Of a DNA stretch of 64,000 nt, positions 34,886 through 43,857 are shown in pieces. The DNA is from Roseiarcus sp963836695. GTDB taxonomy: Bacteria > Pseudomonadota > Alphaproteobacteria > Rhizobiales > Beijerinckiaceae. The notes under the pieces are model-generated. The model was given only the letters and a program-made list of their open reading frames with translations. It ran no database searches and was not told the DNA's origin. Location of the stretch: NCBI GenBank assembly GCA_963836695.1, contig CAWIKX010000025.1:62001-126000 (forward strand). The letters are read 5' to 3'. Made by a program: the position numbers and the translations under genes. The first letter of the stretch is position 1. Each line of letters opens with the position of its first letter.

Positions 34886-36463
34886 ATGGCGAGCGCGATT
34901 AAGACTATCCGCAATTTCTATCGAGATTCGGTGGCGCTGATGCAGCTGTCGTCCAATCTCGGAAAGCTCCCCGGCGTTCGACAGGCGTCCGCAGTCATGG
35001 CGTCGGCGGCCAATCTGAGTTTGTTGCGCGAGGCCGGGTTGTTGACGAGCGAGGTCGACGTGGGGCCGAACGACCTCCTGATCGCTCTCGAAGGGGATGA
35101 CGAGGCGGCTCTGGCCGCGGCCGAAGCCGAGGCCGAGCAGGCGCTCGAACGCAAACACGCCTCGACTACCGGCGATGCCCCAGGCCGCGAGCGGCCCAGG
35201 AGCCTCGAAATGGGACTGATCGCCACGCCCGCCGCCAATTTGGCCCTCATTTCGTGTCCAGGCGATTACGCCGCAGCCGAAGCCGACAAGGCGCTCCGCC
35301 TCGGCCTCAATGTGATGCTGTTCAGCGACAACGTGCCGGTGGACGACGAGATAGCCCTGAAGCGTTATGCCCGAGCGCATGATTTGATGGTCATGGGTCC
35401 GGACTGCGGCACGGCAATCATCGGGGGAATCCCGCTCGGCTTCGCGAATGTGGTGCGCCGCGGCGATATCGGAGTCGTCGCAGCCTCCGGCACTGGGCTT
35501 CAGCAAGTGACCTGCCTGATCGACCGCCTAGGCTGTGGGATCACCCAGGCCATCGGCACAGGAGGGCACGACCTGAGCCGCGATGTGGGAGCCGTCACCT
35601 TCCTGCAGGGCTTACAAGCGCTGGCGAACGATGACGCGACGCGTGTCATTGTCCTCATTTCGAAGCCTCCCGCGCCAGAAGTCGCCGCCGCGGTAATCAA
35701 CAGCGCACGCCAGACGGGGAAACCTGTGGTGGTGAATTTCCTTGGCGCCGATCCGCAGTCAGTTGCCGGTCCGAACCTGACGTCTGCGAAAACACTAGAG
35801 GACGCCGCGCTCGCCGCGGTTGCGCTGTCGACGGGCGAAGCAAAGGATCGCCTCGCTCTGGCCGCGCCGACGTTCGAACCTCCGCGGCTCACGGCGGGCC
35901 AGTCGTACATCCGAGGCCTCTATAGCGGTGGCACGTTTTGTTACGAAGCCACGCTGCTGCTCGGCGAAAGTCTGTCCGACGTCTATTCCAACACGCCCGT
36001 GGGTCGCGCCAAGGCGCTGGAAGATGTGTGGAGAAGCCGCGCTCACACGCTGGTCGACCTCGGCGACGACGTCTTCACTCGTGGGCGTCCCCACCCCATG
36101 ATCGATCATCGACTTCGTAACGAGCGTATCGTTAAAGAAGCTCGTGACCCCGAAACCGCGGTCATTCTGCTGGACATCGTCATCGGCTACGGCGCCCACG
36201 TGGATCCGGCCTCCCAGGTCGCTCCAACAGTCAGGGAGGCGATCGCCCAAGCCCTCGCCGTCGGCCGCCGGCTAACGGTCGTCGGGTTCGTTTGCGGCAC
36301 CGCGGCCGATCCACAATCGCTTACTGCACAAGAGGCGGCATTGCGCGAAGCCGGCTTGGTCCTGACGCAGAGCAACGCCCAAGCCGTGCGGCTTGCGGCG
36401 CGAATCGCCAAAGGAGCGCTGGACGAAGGACTTCGATCCGGCAAGTCGGGGAGCGGCGGATGA
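34886..36463 (+). CDS. allF: FdrA/AllF-like carbamoyltransferase subunit
   Basis: Protein of 525 residues of the FdrA family with acyl-CoA-synthetase-like CoA/phosphate-binding folds. It begins with the family N-terminus (RNFYRDSVALMQLSSNL, later GVRQASAVMASAANLSLLRE). DLMVMGPDCGTAIIGGIPLGF, VVAASGTGLQQVTCLIDRLG and ITQAIGTGGHDLS are hallmark stretches; the second half has YSGGTFCYEATLLL and GRPHPMIDHRLRNERI. In E. coli AllF forms oxamate carbamoyltransferase with AllG and AllH. The ATG has a strong GGAGGAG site. The stop overlaps allG as ATGA. The substrate here need not be oxamate. Confidence 0.85.
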   Translation: MASAIKTIRNFYRDSVALMQLSSNLGKLPGVRQASAVMASAANLSLLREAGLLTSEVDVGPNDLLIALEGDDEAALAAAEAEAEQALERKHASTTGDAPGRERPRSLEMGLIATPAANLALISCPGDYAAAEADKALRLGLNVMLFSDNVPVDDEIALKRYARAHDLMVMGPDCGTAIIGGIPLGFANVVRRGDIGVVAASGTGLQQVTCLIDRLGCGITQAIGTGGHDLSRDVGAVTFLQGLQALANDDATRVIVLISKPPAPEVAAAVINSARQTGKPVVVNFLGADPQSVAGPNLTSAKTLEDAALAAVALSTGEAKDRLALAAPTFEPPRLTAGQSYIRGLYSGGTFCYEATLLLGESLSDVYSNTPVGRAKALEDVWRSRAHTLVDLGDDVFTRGRPHPMIDHRLRNERIVKEARDPETAVILLDIVIGYGAHVDPASQVAPTVREAIAQALAVGRRLTVVGFVCGTAADPQSLTAQEAALREAGLVLTQSNAQAVRLAARIAKGALDEGLRSGKSGSGG

Positions 36464-37869
36464 CGAATTTATTCCAGGAGGGCCCCCGGGTGCTCAACCT
36501 GGGGCTCGAATTGTTTGCTGACGCCATCGCCCGAGCCGGTGGCGCGGTCGAGCAGATCGAATGGGCGCCTCCGGCGAATGGGGATCGCCTCGCGGGCCGG
36601 GCTCTGGCTCGTCTGGTCAACCATCCCACGGTCGAAGCCGCGAACCGTGAGGCGTATCGGGCCTATCTCGCGGCGCAGCCTGTGCTCGCTGGCATCGGTG
36701 TCGCGGGCGAAACGATACCGGGCATGAACGGGCGCCTTATTCTCCATTCAGGACCGCCGATCGCATGGGAGCGGATGTGCGGCCCCATGAAAGGCGCGAT
36801 CATCGGGGCGATCGTGTTCGAAGGCTGGGCGCCTGATGTCGAGAGGGCGCGCGCGTTGGCGGAGAGCGGCTCGGTTCGCTTCGAACCCTGCCACCATCAT
36901 GGCGCGGTTGGCCCAATGGCGGGCATCATCAGCCCCTCGATGCCGGTGTGGATCGTGCGCGAGTTGGCGAGCGGTCGTTTGTCGTTCAGCAATCTCAACG
37001 AGGGGCTCGGCAAGGTGCTGCGGTTCGGAGCCAACAGCACCGCGGTAATTGACAGATTGAAGTGGATGGCGAGCGTCTTGCGCGAAACCCTCGAGGTGAC
37101 GTTGGCGGAGATCGGCGGGATCGAGCTGAAACCGTTGATGGCGCAGGCTCTGCACATGGGCGACGAGGTGCACAACCGGAACTCCGCCGCCACCGCCTTG
37201 CTGCTCAAGCTTCTCGCGCCGGCGATGCTGAAGTCGAAGGCCACTCGTGCGTCTGTGACCGAAGCCGTCAGCTTCATTGCGGGCAACGATCATTTCTTCC
37301 TCAACATCTCCATGGCGGCGTGCAAGGCGATGCTTGACGCCGCACGCGGCGTGTCCGGCAGCAGCATGGTCACGGCGATGGCGCGAAACGGCGTCGATTT
37401 CGGCGTTCAACTTGCGGGAACGAACGAGCGGTGGTTCACAACTCCTGCGCCGATCGTCGACGGCCTCTACTTTCCTGGCTATTCGATCGCGGACGCGGCG
37501 CCGGACCTCGGCGACAGCGCGATCACCGAGACCGCCGGTCTCGGCGGATTCGCAATGGCCGCGGCGCCGGCCATCGTCAGTTTCGTCGGCGGAACACCCG
37601 CCGACGCAATCGCAAATACAGCGTCCATGGGCCATATCACGCTCGGCCAGAACAGCGCGTTCACCCTCCCCGCCATGAATTTTAACGGCACACCGGCGGG
37701 CATCGATGCTCGCAAGGTTGTCGATACGGGTCTTTTGCCGATCGTCAACACGGGAATCGCTCATCGCGAGGCGGGAGTGGGCCAGATCGGAGCCGGCATA
37801 ACCCGTGCGCCGCTCGCTTGCTTTGTGCAGGCGGTCACAGCCTTGGCGGAAGCTGTGCCCGAGGCATGA
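36460..37869 (+). CDS. allG: DUF1116 protein, AllG-like carbamoyltransferase subunit
   Basis: Protein of 469 residues of the DUF1116 family (E. coli YlbE, now AllG). It starts MTNLFQEGPRVLNLGLELF within the last codons of allF, a four-base overlap that indicates a fixed subunit ratio. Conserved stretches: WAPPANGDRLAGRAL, RFEPCHHHGAVGPMAGIISPSMPVWIV, QALHMGDEVHNRNSAATALL and IAGNDHFFLNISMAACKAMLD. It is thought to be one of the three subunits that transfer a carbamoyl group between an amide acceptor and phosphate. It is followed after 26 bases by carbamate kinase. Confidence 0.87.
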   Translation: MTNLFQEGPRVLNLGLELFADAIARAGGAVEQIEWAPPANGDRLAGRALARLVNHPTVEAANREAYRAYLAAQPVLAGIGVAGETIPGMNGRLILHSGPPIAWERMCGPMKGAIIGAIVFEGWAPDVERARALAESGSVRFEPCHHHGAVGPMAGIISPSMPVWIVRELASGRLSFSNLNEGLGKVLRFGANSTAVIDRLKWMASVLRETLEVTLAEIGGIELKPLMAQALHMGDEVHNRNSAATALLLKLLAPAMLKSKATRASVTEAVSFIAGNDHFFLNISMAACKAMLDAARGVSGSSMVTAMARNGVDFGVQLAGTNERWFTTPAPIVDGLYFPGYSIADAAPDLGDSAITETAGLGGFAMAAAPAIVSFVGGTPADAIANTASMGHITLGQNSAFTLPAMNFNGTPAGIDARKVVDTGLLPIVNTGIAHREAGVGQIGAGITRAPLACFVQAVTALAEAVPEA

Positions 37870-37895
37870 CCGCCAGACGCGTTTAGGAGGGTCGG

Positions 37896-38850
37896 ATGGC
37901 GCCGTCTAAGAAACTCGCGGTTGTGGCGATTGGAGGCAACTCTCTAATCCGGGACAAGGATCATTTGTCCATACCGAGTCAGTACGAAGCCGCGGCGCTC
38001 ACCGCTCATCACATTGCCGATATGATTGAGAACGGGTGGAATGTGGTGGTCACACACGGCAATGGTCCCCAAATGGGGTTCATTCTTCGCCGGTCGGAAC
38101 TCTCCATCCACGAGGTTAGCCCTGTTCCAATGGACTACGCCGGCGCCGACCTGCAAGGGTCAATCGGCTACATGTTCGTCAAGGCGTTTCGAAACGAATT
38201 TCAACGCCGCGGGCTCCAGCGCGAGCCGGTCGCAGTGGTGACGGAAACCCTCGTCGACCGCGACGATCCCGCGTTCAAGGATCCGACCAAACCGATCGGG
38301 TCGCATATGGACGAGGCTAAGGCCAAAGAACTGGCCGCTAAGCAGGGCTGGGTGGTCAGGGACGACGCCGGCCGCGGCTGGCGCAGAGTCGTGCCGTCGC
38401 CCATCCCGCGGGAGATCATTGACTACAAGGCGATCGAGCACTTGGTGCGCGCCGGTTTCGTGGTCATCGGCTGCGGCGGCGGCGGCATTCCAGTCATCAG
38501 GAATGACTCGGGCGACTTGCGGGGCGTCGAAGCCGTGATCGACAAGGATCTCGCCTCCGGCCTGCTGGCGCGCGAGATCGGCGCCGATCTCTTCCTGTTG
38601 TCGACCGGGGTCGAGCGGGTGGCCATCGATTTCAACACGCCACGTCAACGCTGGCTCGATCGCATGAGCCTCAGCGAAGCGCGCCGCTACAGCGCCGAAG
38701 ACCAATTCGACAAAGGCAGCATGGGGCCGAAGATTCTAGGCGCTTTGCGAATATCTTGAAGGAGGCGGCAAGGAGGGGTTGATCACTAGTCCTCCGAATA
38801 TCGGGCGCGCGCTCGCCGGCGAAACCGGCACACGAGTTGTGCCCGGCTGA
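37896..38850 (+). pseudogene. Carbamate kinase with a one-base frameshift near the 3' end
   Basis: Carbamate kinase (AllK/ArcC type) uses carbamoyl phosphate and ADP to make ATP, carbon dioxide and ammonia. Residues from LAVVAIGGNSLIRDKDHLS through VVTHGNGPQMGFILRRSE, AIGCGGGG-type loop (VIGCGGGGIPVI), AVIDKDLASGLLA and GSMGPKILGAL are normal. One extra A at about 38750 (CGAATATCTT for CGATATCTT) brings an early stop at 38759. Removing it gives a 317-residue protein ending GGGKEGLITSPP and ALAGETGTRVVPG, the usual C-terminus. The gene may be recently inactivated, partly active, or hit by an assembly error. It follows allG by 26 bases. Confidence 0.85.
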
Positions 38851-39516
38851 AAAAGAAACGGCGCAAGTTTGTTCGGCTCCTGACCGGCACGGCGGCGGGC
38901 GACAATCATGCCAGCCGCAGGCTACGTTTTCCATTGGTCGGCTGCGATCTTCGGCGTGCTTGGCGAGCGTGGCCTGCTACTACCCGAGCGATGCAACTTA
39001 ATGATGATGCGGCGCCCACGTAGCCGACATGCTAGATGTCGAGTGGCTCAACTCGCGCCTAAAGCGCCCGCAAATCTTGGGCTACGTCAAAGAGCACTTG
39101 ATCCACGAACCCCAATGGCATGGACCCGCCGATCGGCGGTCAATCGCATCGAGGTGCGGGTCGCTCTCATTGGTTTCGGTCTGGCGAAGTACGTCCTCGA
39201 GATTCATGGCAACGCGCCTGGCAAGATGCAGTCCGAGCAAGACGCTTCACGCACCTTGCTAATCCACGGCGCTCGCGCCGCGCTTGGGCGGGGTCACGAC
39301 AAGCATGGTCTTGTGCAGACAGCAAAATTGTCGGCAAAGAGAGCCCATCGGGGTTCCACAGCGGCGTTCATCGAGCGTTAATCGCTCCCCATATCTGTTG
39401 GCTGGCCAGCATCGTTGGCCACACTAGCGGAGTTGTTGCCCCCGCACTAATCTACCGACTGGCCGCGAACGTCCGGATGATAGCCATGGCTAGCCGCCTC
39501 TTTGGGAGCCGACGAA
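38851..39516. other. Gene-poor gap with transposase remnant
   Basis: No intact gene is visible between the carbamate kinase and the HD-domain gene. Open frames in the region have no conserved features except the IS110/IS1111-type fragment listed separately. It looks like a scar at the downstream edge of the carbamoyltransferase cluster. Confidence 0.6.
39141..39381 (+). pseudogene. Internally deleted IS1111/IS110-type transposase remnant
   Basis: A short frame reads RVALIGFGLAKYVLEIHG, resembling the IGIDLAKNVFQVHG-like N-terminus of IS1111-group transposases, although the catalytic Asp is replaced (GFG for GID). After about 20 codons it continues LLIHGARAALGRGHDK and a later Lys/Arg-rich tail like the C-terminal end of the same family. 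The middle is missing, so it is a deletion derivative without activity. The identification is by memory of the family pattern. Confidence 0.5.
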
Positions 39517-40362
39517 ATGGATATGATTGCGGCCATGGCCGCGAAAAAGCTTGGCAAGTTTCTTGCCCAAGACTTCCGCGAAATTTTTGGCTCGAATCAA
39601 AACGACGAAGCCGAACAGCTGGGCGCGCTGGCCCGAACGACGATCGAGTGCATCGCCAGGAGCGATGCTCTCTATCACACGTACGAACACACCATGCTCG
39701 TATCCATGGTTGGCCGCGACATCTTGCGAGGACGGACGCTCGCGCACACCGTCCAACCTGAGGATTACATCCACCTCATCGTCGCCTGCCTTTTGCACGA
39801 CATCGGCTTCGTCCGCGGCGTGCTGAGTGGTGATACCAAGACTGAGTTCGTCATCGACAAGAATGGGCAAACGGTTACGCTGCCGCGCGGCGCCTCGGAC
39901 GCCTCGCTTGCAGCTTACCATGTCGATCGATCGAAGTTGTTCGTCTACGAGCGGCTCGGGAAATCAACGACGATTGACGCGACCCGCGTCGCCGCTGCGA
40001 TCGAGCTCACGCGGTTCCCGCCGACCCCGACCTCAGAGTCGGATCAAATCGGACTTGAACCAAGGCTGGTCCAAGCCGCCGATCTGATCGGCCAGCTTGG
40101 GGATCCCTTGTATCCGAAGAAGGCCAATGCGCTATTCTACGAGTTCGAGGAGCTCGGCAGCAACCGACAGTTCGGCTACTCTTCTCCCGCCGACCTCGTG
40201 GAAAAGTTTCCGGGATTTTACTGGAACACCGTCTCGGCGCACCTCGAGGAGGGAATGAAATATCTGAGCCTGACGGCCTCGGGGCGCCAGTGGATCGCCA
40301 ATTTGCACAATCACATTTTTAACGCCGAGCATTTCAATTGGCAGATGGGCCCGCAGATCTGA
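39517..40362 (+). CDS. HD-domain metal-dependent phosphohydrolase
   Basis: Protein of 281 residues with an HD fold: the first His in HTYEHTMLVSMVGRDILRG, the HD pair in LIVACLLHDIGFVRGVLSG, and a later Asp in LVQAADLIGQLGDPLYPKK. These would bind a divalent metal for hydrolysis of a phosphomonoester, nucleotide or diester. No partner domain (GGDEF, PAS or RelA-type) is present. The ATG at 39517 (or 39523) follows a GGGAG site; the TTG at 39502 is rejected. The neighbours give no clear pathway, and the substrate is unknown. Confidence 0.83.
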   Translation: MDMIAAMAAKKLGKFLAQDFREIFGSNQNDEAEQLGALARTTIECIARSDALYHTYEHTMLVSMVGRDILRGRTLAHTVQPEDYIHLIVACLLHDIGFVRGVLSGDTKTEFVIDKNGQTVTLPRGASDASLAAYHVDRSKLFVYERLGKSTTIDATRVAAAIELTRFPPTPTSESDQIGLEPRLVQAADLIGQLGDPLYPKKANALFYEFEELGSNRQFGYSSPADLVEKFPGFYWNTVSAHLEEGMKYLSLTASGRQWIANLHNHIFNAEHFNWQMGPQI

Positions 40363-40417
40363 TCGCCTTTCGACCCTCGCCGCGGGCGCGCGGCGACGCT
40401 CCTTGTGGAAGGCTGGC

Positions 40418-41446
40418 TTATGCCGCCGCCAGTTCCGCCCTCACGATACGCGCCCCTTCGACCATCGCCTTCATCTTGCCGAAAGCTGCTTCGCGCGGCA
40501 GATATTTGAGGCCGCAATCCGGAGCGACAATGATGTCCTCCGGCTTGCGGTGGACGAGCGCGCGGCGGATGCGCCCGGCGACCGTCTCCGGCGTTTCGAT
40601 CTCCGGCGTCGACAGATCGAGCACGCCGAGGATGATCGTCTGGTCCGGCAATTCCTTGAGCACCGCGCAATCGAGATTCGATTGCGCCGTCTCGATCGAG
40701 ATTTGGCGGCAGCGGCAGCCCTTGAGCTCAGGCAGGAACGAATAGGCGCTTGGGCGCTCGTGGATGATCGCAGCATAGCCGAAGCAGATATGCACCGCGG
40801 TTAAGCCGTTCACGCCCTCAAGCGCGCGGTTCAGCGCCGCAAGCCCATATTCCTTCGCCGGACCGGGCCTCGCCTGCATGTAGGGCTCGTCGATCTGCAC
40901 GATGTCCGCCCCGGCGGCGAACAGGTCCTTGATCTCCGCATTAACCGCTTCCGCGTAGGCCAACGCCGCTTCGGCCAGGGTCGGGTAATAATCGTTCTGC
41001 GCCTGCTGGCTCATCGTGAACGGACCTGGCACGGTCATCTTTACCTTGCGGACGGTATGGGCGCGCAGGAACTTGAGGTCGTCGACTTCGACGGCGTGCT
41101 TGCGGCGGATCTTGCCGACGATCCGGGGAACGGGATTGGGATGGCCCGACCGGTCCAGCGCGACGCCTGGCTGGTCGATGTCGATACCCTCCAGCGCGGT
41201 CGCAAACCGGTTCGAGTAGCTTTCGCGGCGAATTTCTCCGTCGGTGAGGATATCGAGCCCCGCCGCCTCTTGCGCTTTGATCGCGAGCACGGTCGCATCG
41301 TTCTGCGCTTCAGCGAGATAGGGCTCGGGGATGCGCCAAAGCTCCTTGGCGCGCACGCGCGGGGGAAAACGGCCCGCAAGCTTCGCTCGATCAATGAGCC
41401 ATTCGGGCTGCGCGTACGATCCGACCAGCATCGTCGGCAGAAGCAT
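40418..41446 (-). CDS. Cobalamin-independent methionine-synthase-like (core MetE) protein
   Basis: Protein of 342 residues that matches only the C-terminal catalytic barrel of MetE. Zinc-ligand motifs are visible as TAVHICFGY (His, Cys) and APDCGLKYLPRE (Cys), with a DEPYMQARPG loop between. The start LLPTMLVGSYAQPEWL and ILTDGEIRRESYSNRF are typical of these short MetE homologues. The ATG at 41446 has a GGGAGGA site, and upstream in-frame codons are rejected. Short forms may use another methyl donor than methyl-tetrahydrofolate, such as a methylcobamide protein, or have another thiol-alkyl transfer role. The exact reaction is unknown. Confidence 0.83.
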   Translation of the reverse strand: MLLPTMLVGSYAQPEWLIDRAKLAGRFPPRVRAKELWRIPEPYLAEAQNDATVLAIKAQEAAGLDILTDGEIRRESYSNRFATALEGIDIDQPGVALDRSGHPNPVPRIVGKIRRKHAVEVDDLKFLRAHTVRKVKMTVPGPFTMSQQAQNDYYPTLAEAALAYAEAVNAEIKDLFAAGADIVQIDEPYMQARPGPAKEYGLAALNRALEGVNGLTAVHICFGYAAIIHERPSAYSFLPELKGCRCRQISIETAQSNLDCAVLKELPDQTIILGVLDLSTPEIETPETVAGRIRRALVHRKPEDIIVAPDCGLKYLPREAAFGKMKAMVEGARIVRAELAAA

Positions 41447-41639
41447 GAATTCCTCCCTCGGCGATCGGTCAGAGCGGCCAATCGACCCCATCTTGCGCCG
41501 TCCACCCTGGCCGGACAAGGCGAACGCGCTTGATCGCGCAATTGGCGTTGCTGACGTTGATCCAGCGCAGGGCGCCGAATTGCGGAACAAATCGCGCTAC
41601 TATATGGTTTCTCTGCGTCGAAATTGGGAGGATCGTGTC

Positions 41640-41876
41640 GTGAACAAGATTGCCTTGATTTCTTTGGCCTGCCTCACGCTTGGCGCCTGCTCGACGCCGA
41701 CGCAAACGGTCGGCACGCTCGGCGGTGTCGCCACCGGGGCCGCGATCGGCGGGCCGGTAGGCGCGGTGGTCGGCGGCGCGGTAGGCGCGGTGGCAACTCG
41801 GCCCGGCTCGGTGCTCGGTGGCCACCATCACTGCCGCTATCACGACCGATACGGCCACGTGCACTACCGCTGCTAG
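41640..41876 (+). CDS. Small glycine-rich lipoprotein
   Basis: Protein of 78 residues with a lipoprotein signal (NKIALISLACLTLGAC) and lipobox LGAC, the acylated Cys being residue 17. The mature chain has a Gly/Ala/Val-rich membrane-like stretch (GGVATGAAIGGPVGAVVGGA) of the glycine-zipper type, then a His/Tyr-rich tail (HHHCRYHDRYGHVHYRC). The GTG at 41640 is preceded by GGGAGG and gives a proper signal length; an ATG upstream at 41603 would place the hydrophobic part too deep. Location is probably the outer-membrane inner leaflet. Function unknown. Confidence 0.72.
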   Translation: MNKIALISLACLTLGACSTPTQTVGTLGGVATGAAIGGPVGAVVGGAVGAVATRPGSVLGGHHHCRYHDRYGHVHYRC

Positions 41877-41894
41877 GCAAGTCCGCTTAGCTGG

Positions 41895-42185
41895 TTAAGC
41901 GCCTGGCGAAGGCTTGCGATCATGCGCGGACTCGAGCGCAGCCGCGAGCGCTCGCCTGAGGGCATGCATCTGATCCAGGAGATGCAACACAACCCCGAGC
42001 CCCTCGTCGTTCACGCCCATCTTGTGTTTAAGATCGTGGATCAGGTTGGCGCGCGCCAGGTCCATGTCGGTGAAAGCGAGTTCGTCCGCAGTTGAACCTG
42101 GGATGAGCCATTCCTCCTCGATCCAGACCGTCAGCGTTCGCCGATCCAGCCGGGCGCGCTCCAAAAATTCCCGCTCGGTGATCAC
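41895..42185 (-). CDS. cbpM: CbpM-like chaperone modulator
   Basis: Protein of 96 residues with the MerR-like fold of CbpM, which binds the J-domain of CbpA and inhibits it. EREFLERARLDRRTLTVWIEEEWL and DLARANLIHDLKHKMGVNDEGLGVVLHLLDQMH are typical. It starts with GTG at 42185, with the AAGGAG site inside the last codons of cbpA three bases upstream, so the pair is translationally coupled. This is the classical cbpAM arrangement. Confidence 0.87.
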   Translation of the reverse strand: MITEREFLERARLDRRTLTVWIEEEWLIPGSTADELAFTDMDLARANLIHDLKHKMGVNDEGLGVVLHLLDQMHALRRALAAALESAHDRKPSPGA

Positions 42186-42188
42186 GGC

Positions 42189-43088
42189 TCACATCTCCTT
42201 GCGCGGATCATAAGTTCCCGCCGGCTTCCAGTCCGCCAGGAAGGCTTCGAGCTCTGGTTCGGCCTCGGTCGGCATCACCACCTTGAGCTTGACCAGTTCG
42301 TCGCCCGCGCGGCCGCGCGTCTTCACGCCCTTGCCGCGAAGGCGCAGCATGTCGCCAGTATTCGACCGCTTCGGGATTTTGAGCATGACGCTACCCGTGG
42401 TTGTCGGCGTTCTGACTTCCGCCCCCAGCGCAGCTTCTTTCACGGTGATCGGCAAATCGAGCAGGATGTCGTCGCCTTCGCGGCTGAAATAGCGGTGCGG
42501 CTTGACCGCGATCTGCACCAGCGCATCGCCCGGCGGCCCCTCGCCCGGGCTCGGCGCGCCCTTGCCGCGCAGCCTTAAGGTCTGCCCGTCCTCAACGCCC
42601 GCGGGGATGGTTACGTGCAACGTCCCGCCTTGCGGCAAAGTGATCGTCCTCGTCGCGCCATTCACCGCGTCGAGGAACTCGATCGGCAGTTCGTAATGGA
42701 GGTCCGCGCCCGGCCGCCGGCGCGCCTGCTCGGCGCTGCGGCGCAAGAGCTCCGCGAACAGGTCATCGCCCTGGGCAAAGTCCCCGTAAGCTCCCTGGCC
42801 CTCGTAAGGATGGCCGCCCTGGGCGGCGTAATCGCGATAATAGCGGGCATTGGGCGGCGCTTTCTCCGTCCCCGAGGCATCGATCTCCCCGGCGTCGAAG
42901 CGGCGCCGCTTCTCTGGATCGGAAAGCAGATCGTTGGCTCCGCTGACCTCCTTGAACCGCTCCTCGGCTTGCTTGTCGCCCGGATTGAGATCCGGGTGCA
43001 GCTTCTTGGCCAGCTTTCGGTATGCGGTGCGGATCTCGTCAGCTGTGGCGGTCTTAGTGACGCCAAGGGTTTCGTAGGGGTCTTTCAT
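42189..43088 (-). CDS. cbpA: Curved-DNA-binding protein / DnaJ-type co-chaperone CbpA
   Basis: Co-chaperone of 299 residues. The N-terminal J-domain runs DPYETLGVTKTATADEIRTAYRKLA with the expected HPD tripeptide in KLHPDLNPGDKQ. A Gly/Tyr-rich linker follows, then two DnaJ C-terminal beta-domains (LHVTIPAGVEDGQTLRLRGKG, VMLKIPKRSNTGDMLRLRGKG). It lacks the Cys-rich zinc domain of true DnaJ, as expected for CbpA. It stimulates DnaK and can bind curved DNA. CbpM is encoded immediately downstream and would inhibit it. Confidence 0.94.
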   Translation of the reverse strand: MKDPYETLGVTKTATADEIRTAYRKLAKKLHPDLNPGDKQAEERFKEVSGANDLLSDPEKRRRFDAGEIDASGTEKAPPNARYYRDYAAQGGHPYEGQGAYGDFAQGDDLFAELLRRSAEQARRRPGADLHYELPIEFLDAVNGATRTITLPQGGTLHVTIPAGVEDGQTLRLRGKGAPSPGEGPPGDALVQIAVKPHRYFSREGDDILLDLPITVKEAALGAEVRTPTTTGSVMLKIPKRSNTGDMLRLRGKGVKTRGRAGDELVKLKVVMPTEAEPELEAFLADWKPAGTYDPRKEM

Positions 43089-43433
43089 ACGCGCATCCGT
43101 CGCGGGCGAGGCCCATCAGCCTTAGCAGAAGTATCGGCCAAGTCTCCAGACGCCCCGGCTACGCTGGGGGCGAGTTACGGCGCAAAAGGCGAAGGCCGGC
43201 GTCGCAACGTAGTCCTTCATGCGCGCGTCAAATCGGCTGGCTATCTTAGCGCCTGGTCTTGAGGGAATTCGGAGCCCGCTGATTACGAAATCGCGCAATC
43301 GTGTTCCAGAAATTGCAAAGCAATGATTGACTTGTGACGAAAATCGAGCAAAAGCGCGGCAGATAATTGACCCTAGGGCAATTTATCGCCGGAACGTCGA
43401 TGTGACTTTGCGGCCGCGGCGAAGGGAAAGCTA
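43089..43433. other. Intergenic region without recognised features
   Basis: These 345 bases separate the divergent cbpA gene from the small membrane protein gene. They should contain promoters for both, but I see no clear motif, RNA gene or conserved frame. Confidence 0.6.
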
Positions 43434-43730
43434 ATGTCGGGCACGATTATCAACCTAATCATCCAGCTCATCGCTGGCGCGATCGGCGGCAACGCAGTCG
43501 GCGCGGCGGCGAAGAATGTGAACCTCGGAACCGCGGGCAACACCATCGCTGGCGCTCTGGGCGGCGCGGCTGGTGGGTCGCTGCTGACTTCACTCATTCC
43601 AGCACTCGCCGGCGCGACGGGCGGCATGGATATCGGCGCGATTGTCGGCCAATTGGTTGGCGGCGGCGTGTCCGGCGCGATCGTCTCGGCAATCGTCGGC
43701 ATGATCATGAACAGCATGAAGAGAGCCTGA
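43434..43730 (+). CDS. Small Gly/Ala-rich hydrophobic protein
   Basis: Protein of 98 residues made mostly of Gly, Ala, Ile and Val. It has hydrophobic segments IINLIIQLIAGAIGGNAVGAA, GNTIAGALGGAAGGSLLTSL and GAIVSAIVGMIMNSMKR with many GxxxG contacts, so it probably inserts in a membrane or forms oligomers. An AAGGGAAAG-like site precedes the ATG. A strong terminator follows 60 bases after the stop, so it forms its own transcription unit. No function is known to me. Confidence 0.7.
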   Translation: MSGTIINLIIQLIAGAIGGNAVGAAAKNVNLGTAGNTIAGALGGAAGGSLLTSLIPALAGATGGMDIGAIVGQLVGGGVSGAIVSAIVGMIMNSMKRA

Positions 43731-43792
43731 GCGCTCTTATCGCCTCAGCGAAACATTGCTGTCCAGCCTGGTTCTTTAACGCTAGGATTGCG

Positions 43793-43818
43793 GGGCGCCC
43801 GAAAAGGCGCCCTTTTTT
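43793..43818 (+). terminator. Rho-independent terminator
   Basis: GGGCGCC (43793-43799) and GGCGCCC (43806-43812) form a seven-base GC stem with a short A-rich loop, followed by six T residues (43813-43818). It ends the small membrane-protein transcript before the LysM gene. Confidence 0.88.
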
Positions 43819-43857
43819 GAACTAACCAGAGCGCCGCTGGCGTCAGGAGCACGATTC

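Noticed and set aside
28487..39516. tRNA-Ser as attachment site of a genomic island running to the IS remnant
   Set aside because: I found no repeat of the tRNA 3' end downstream and no integrase gene, so the boundaries are not supported.
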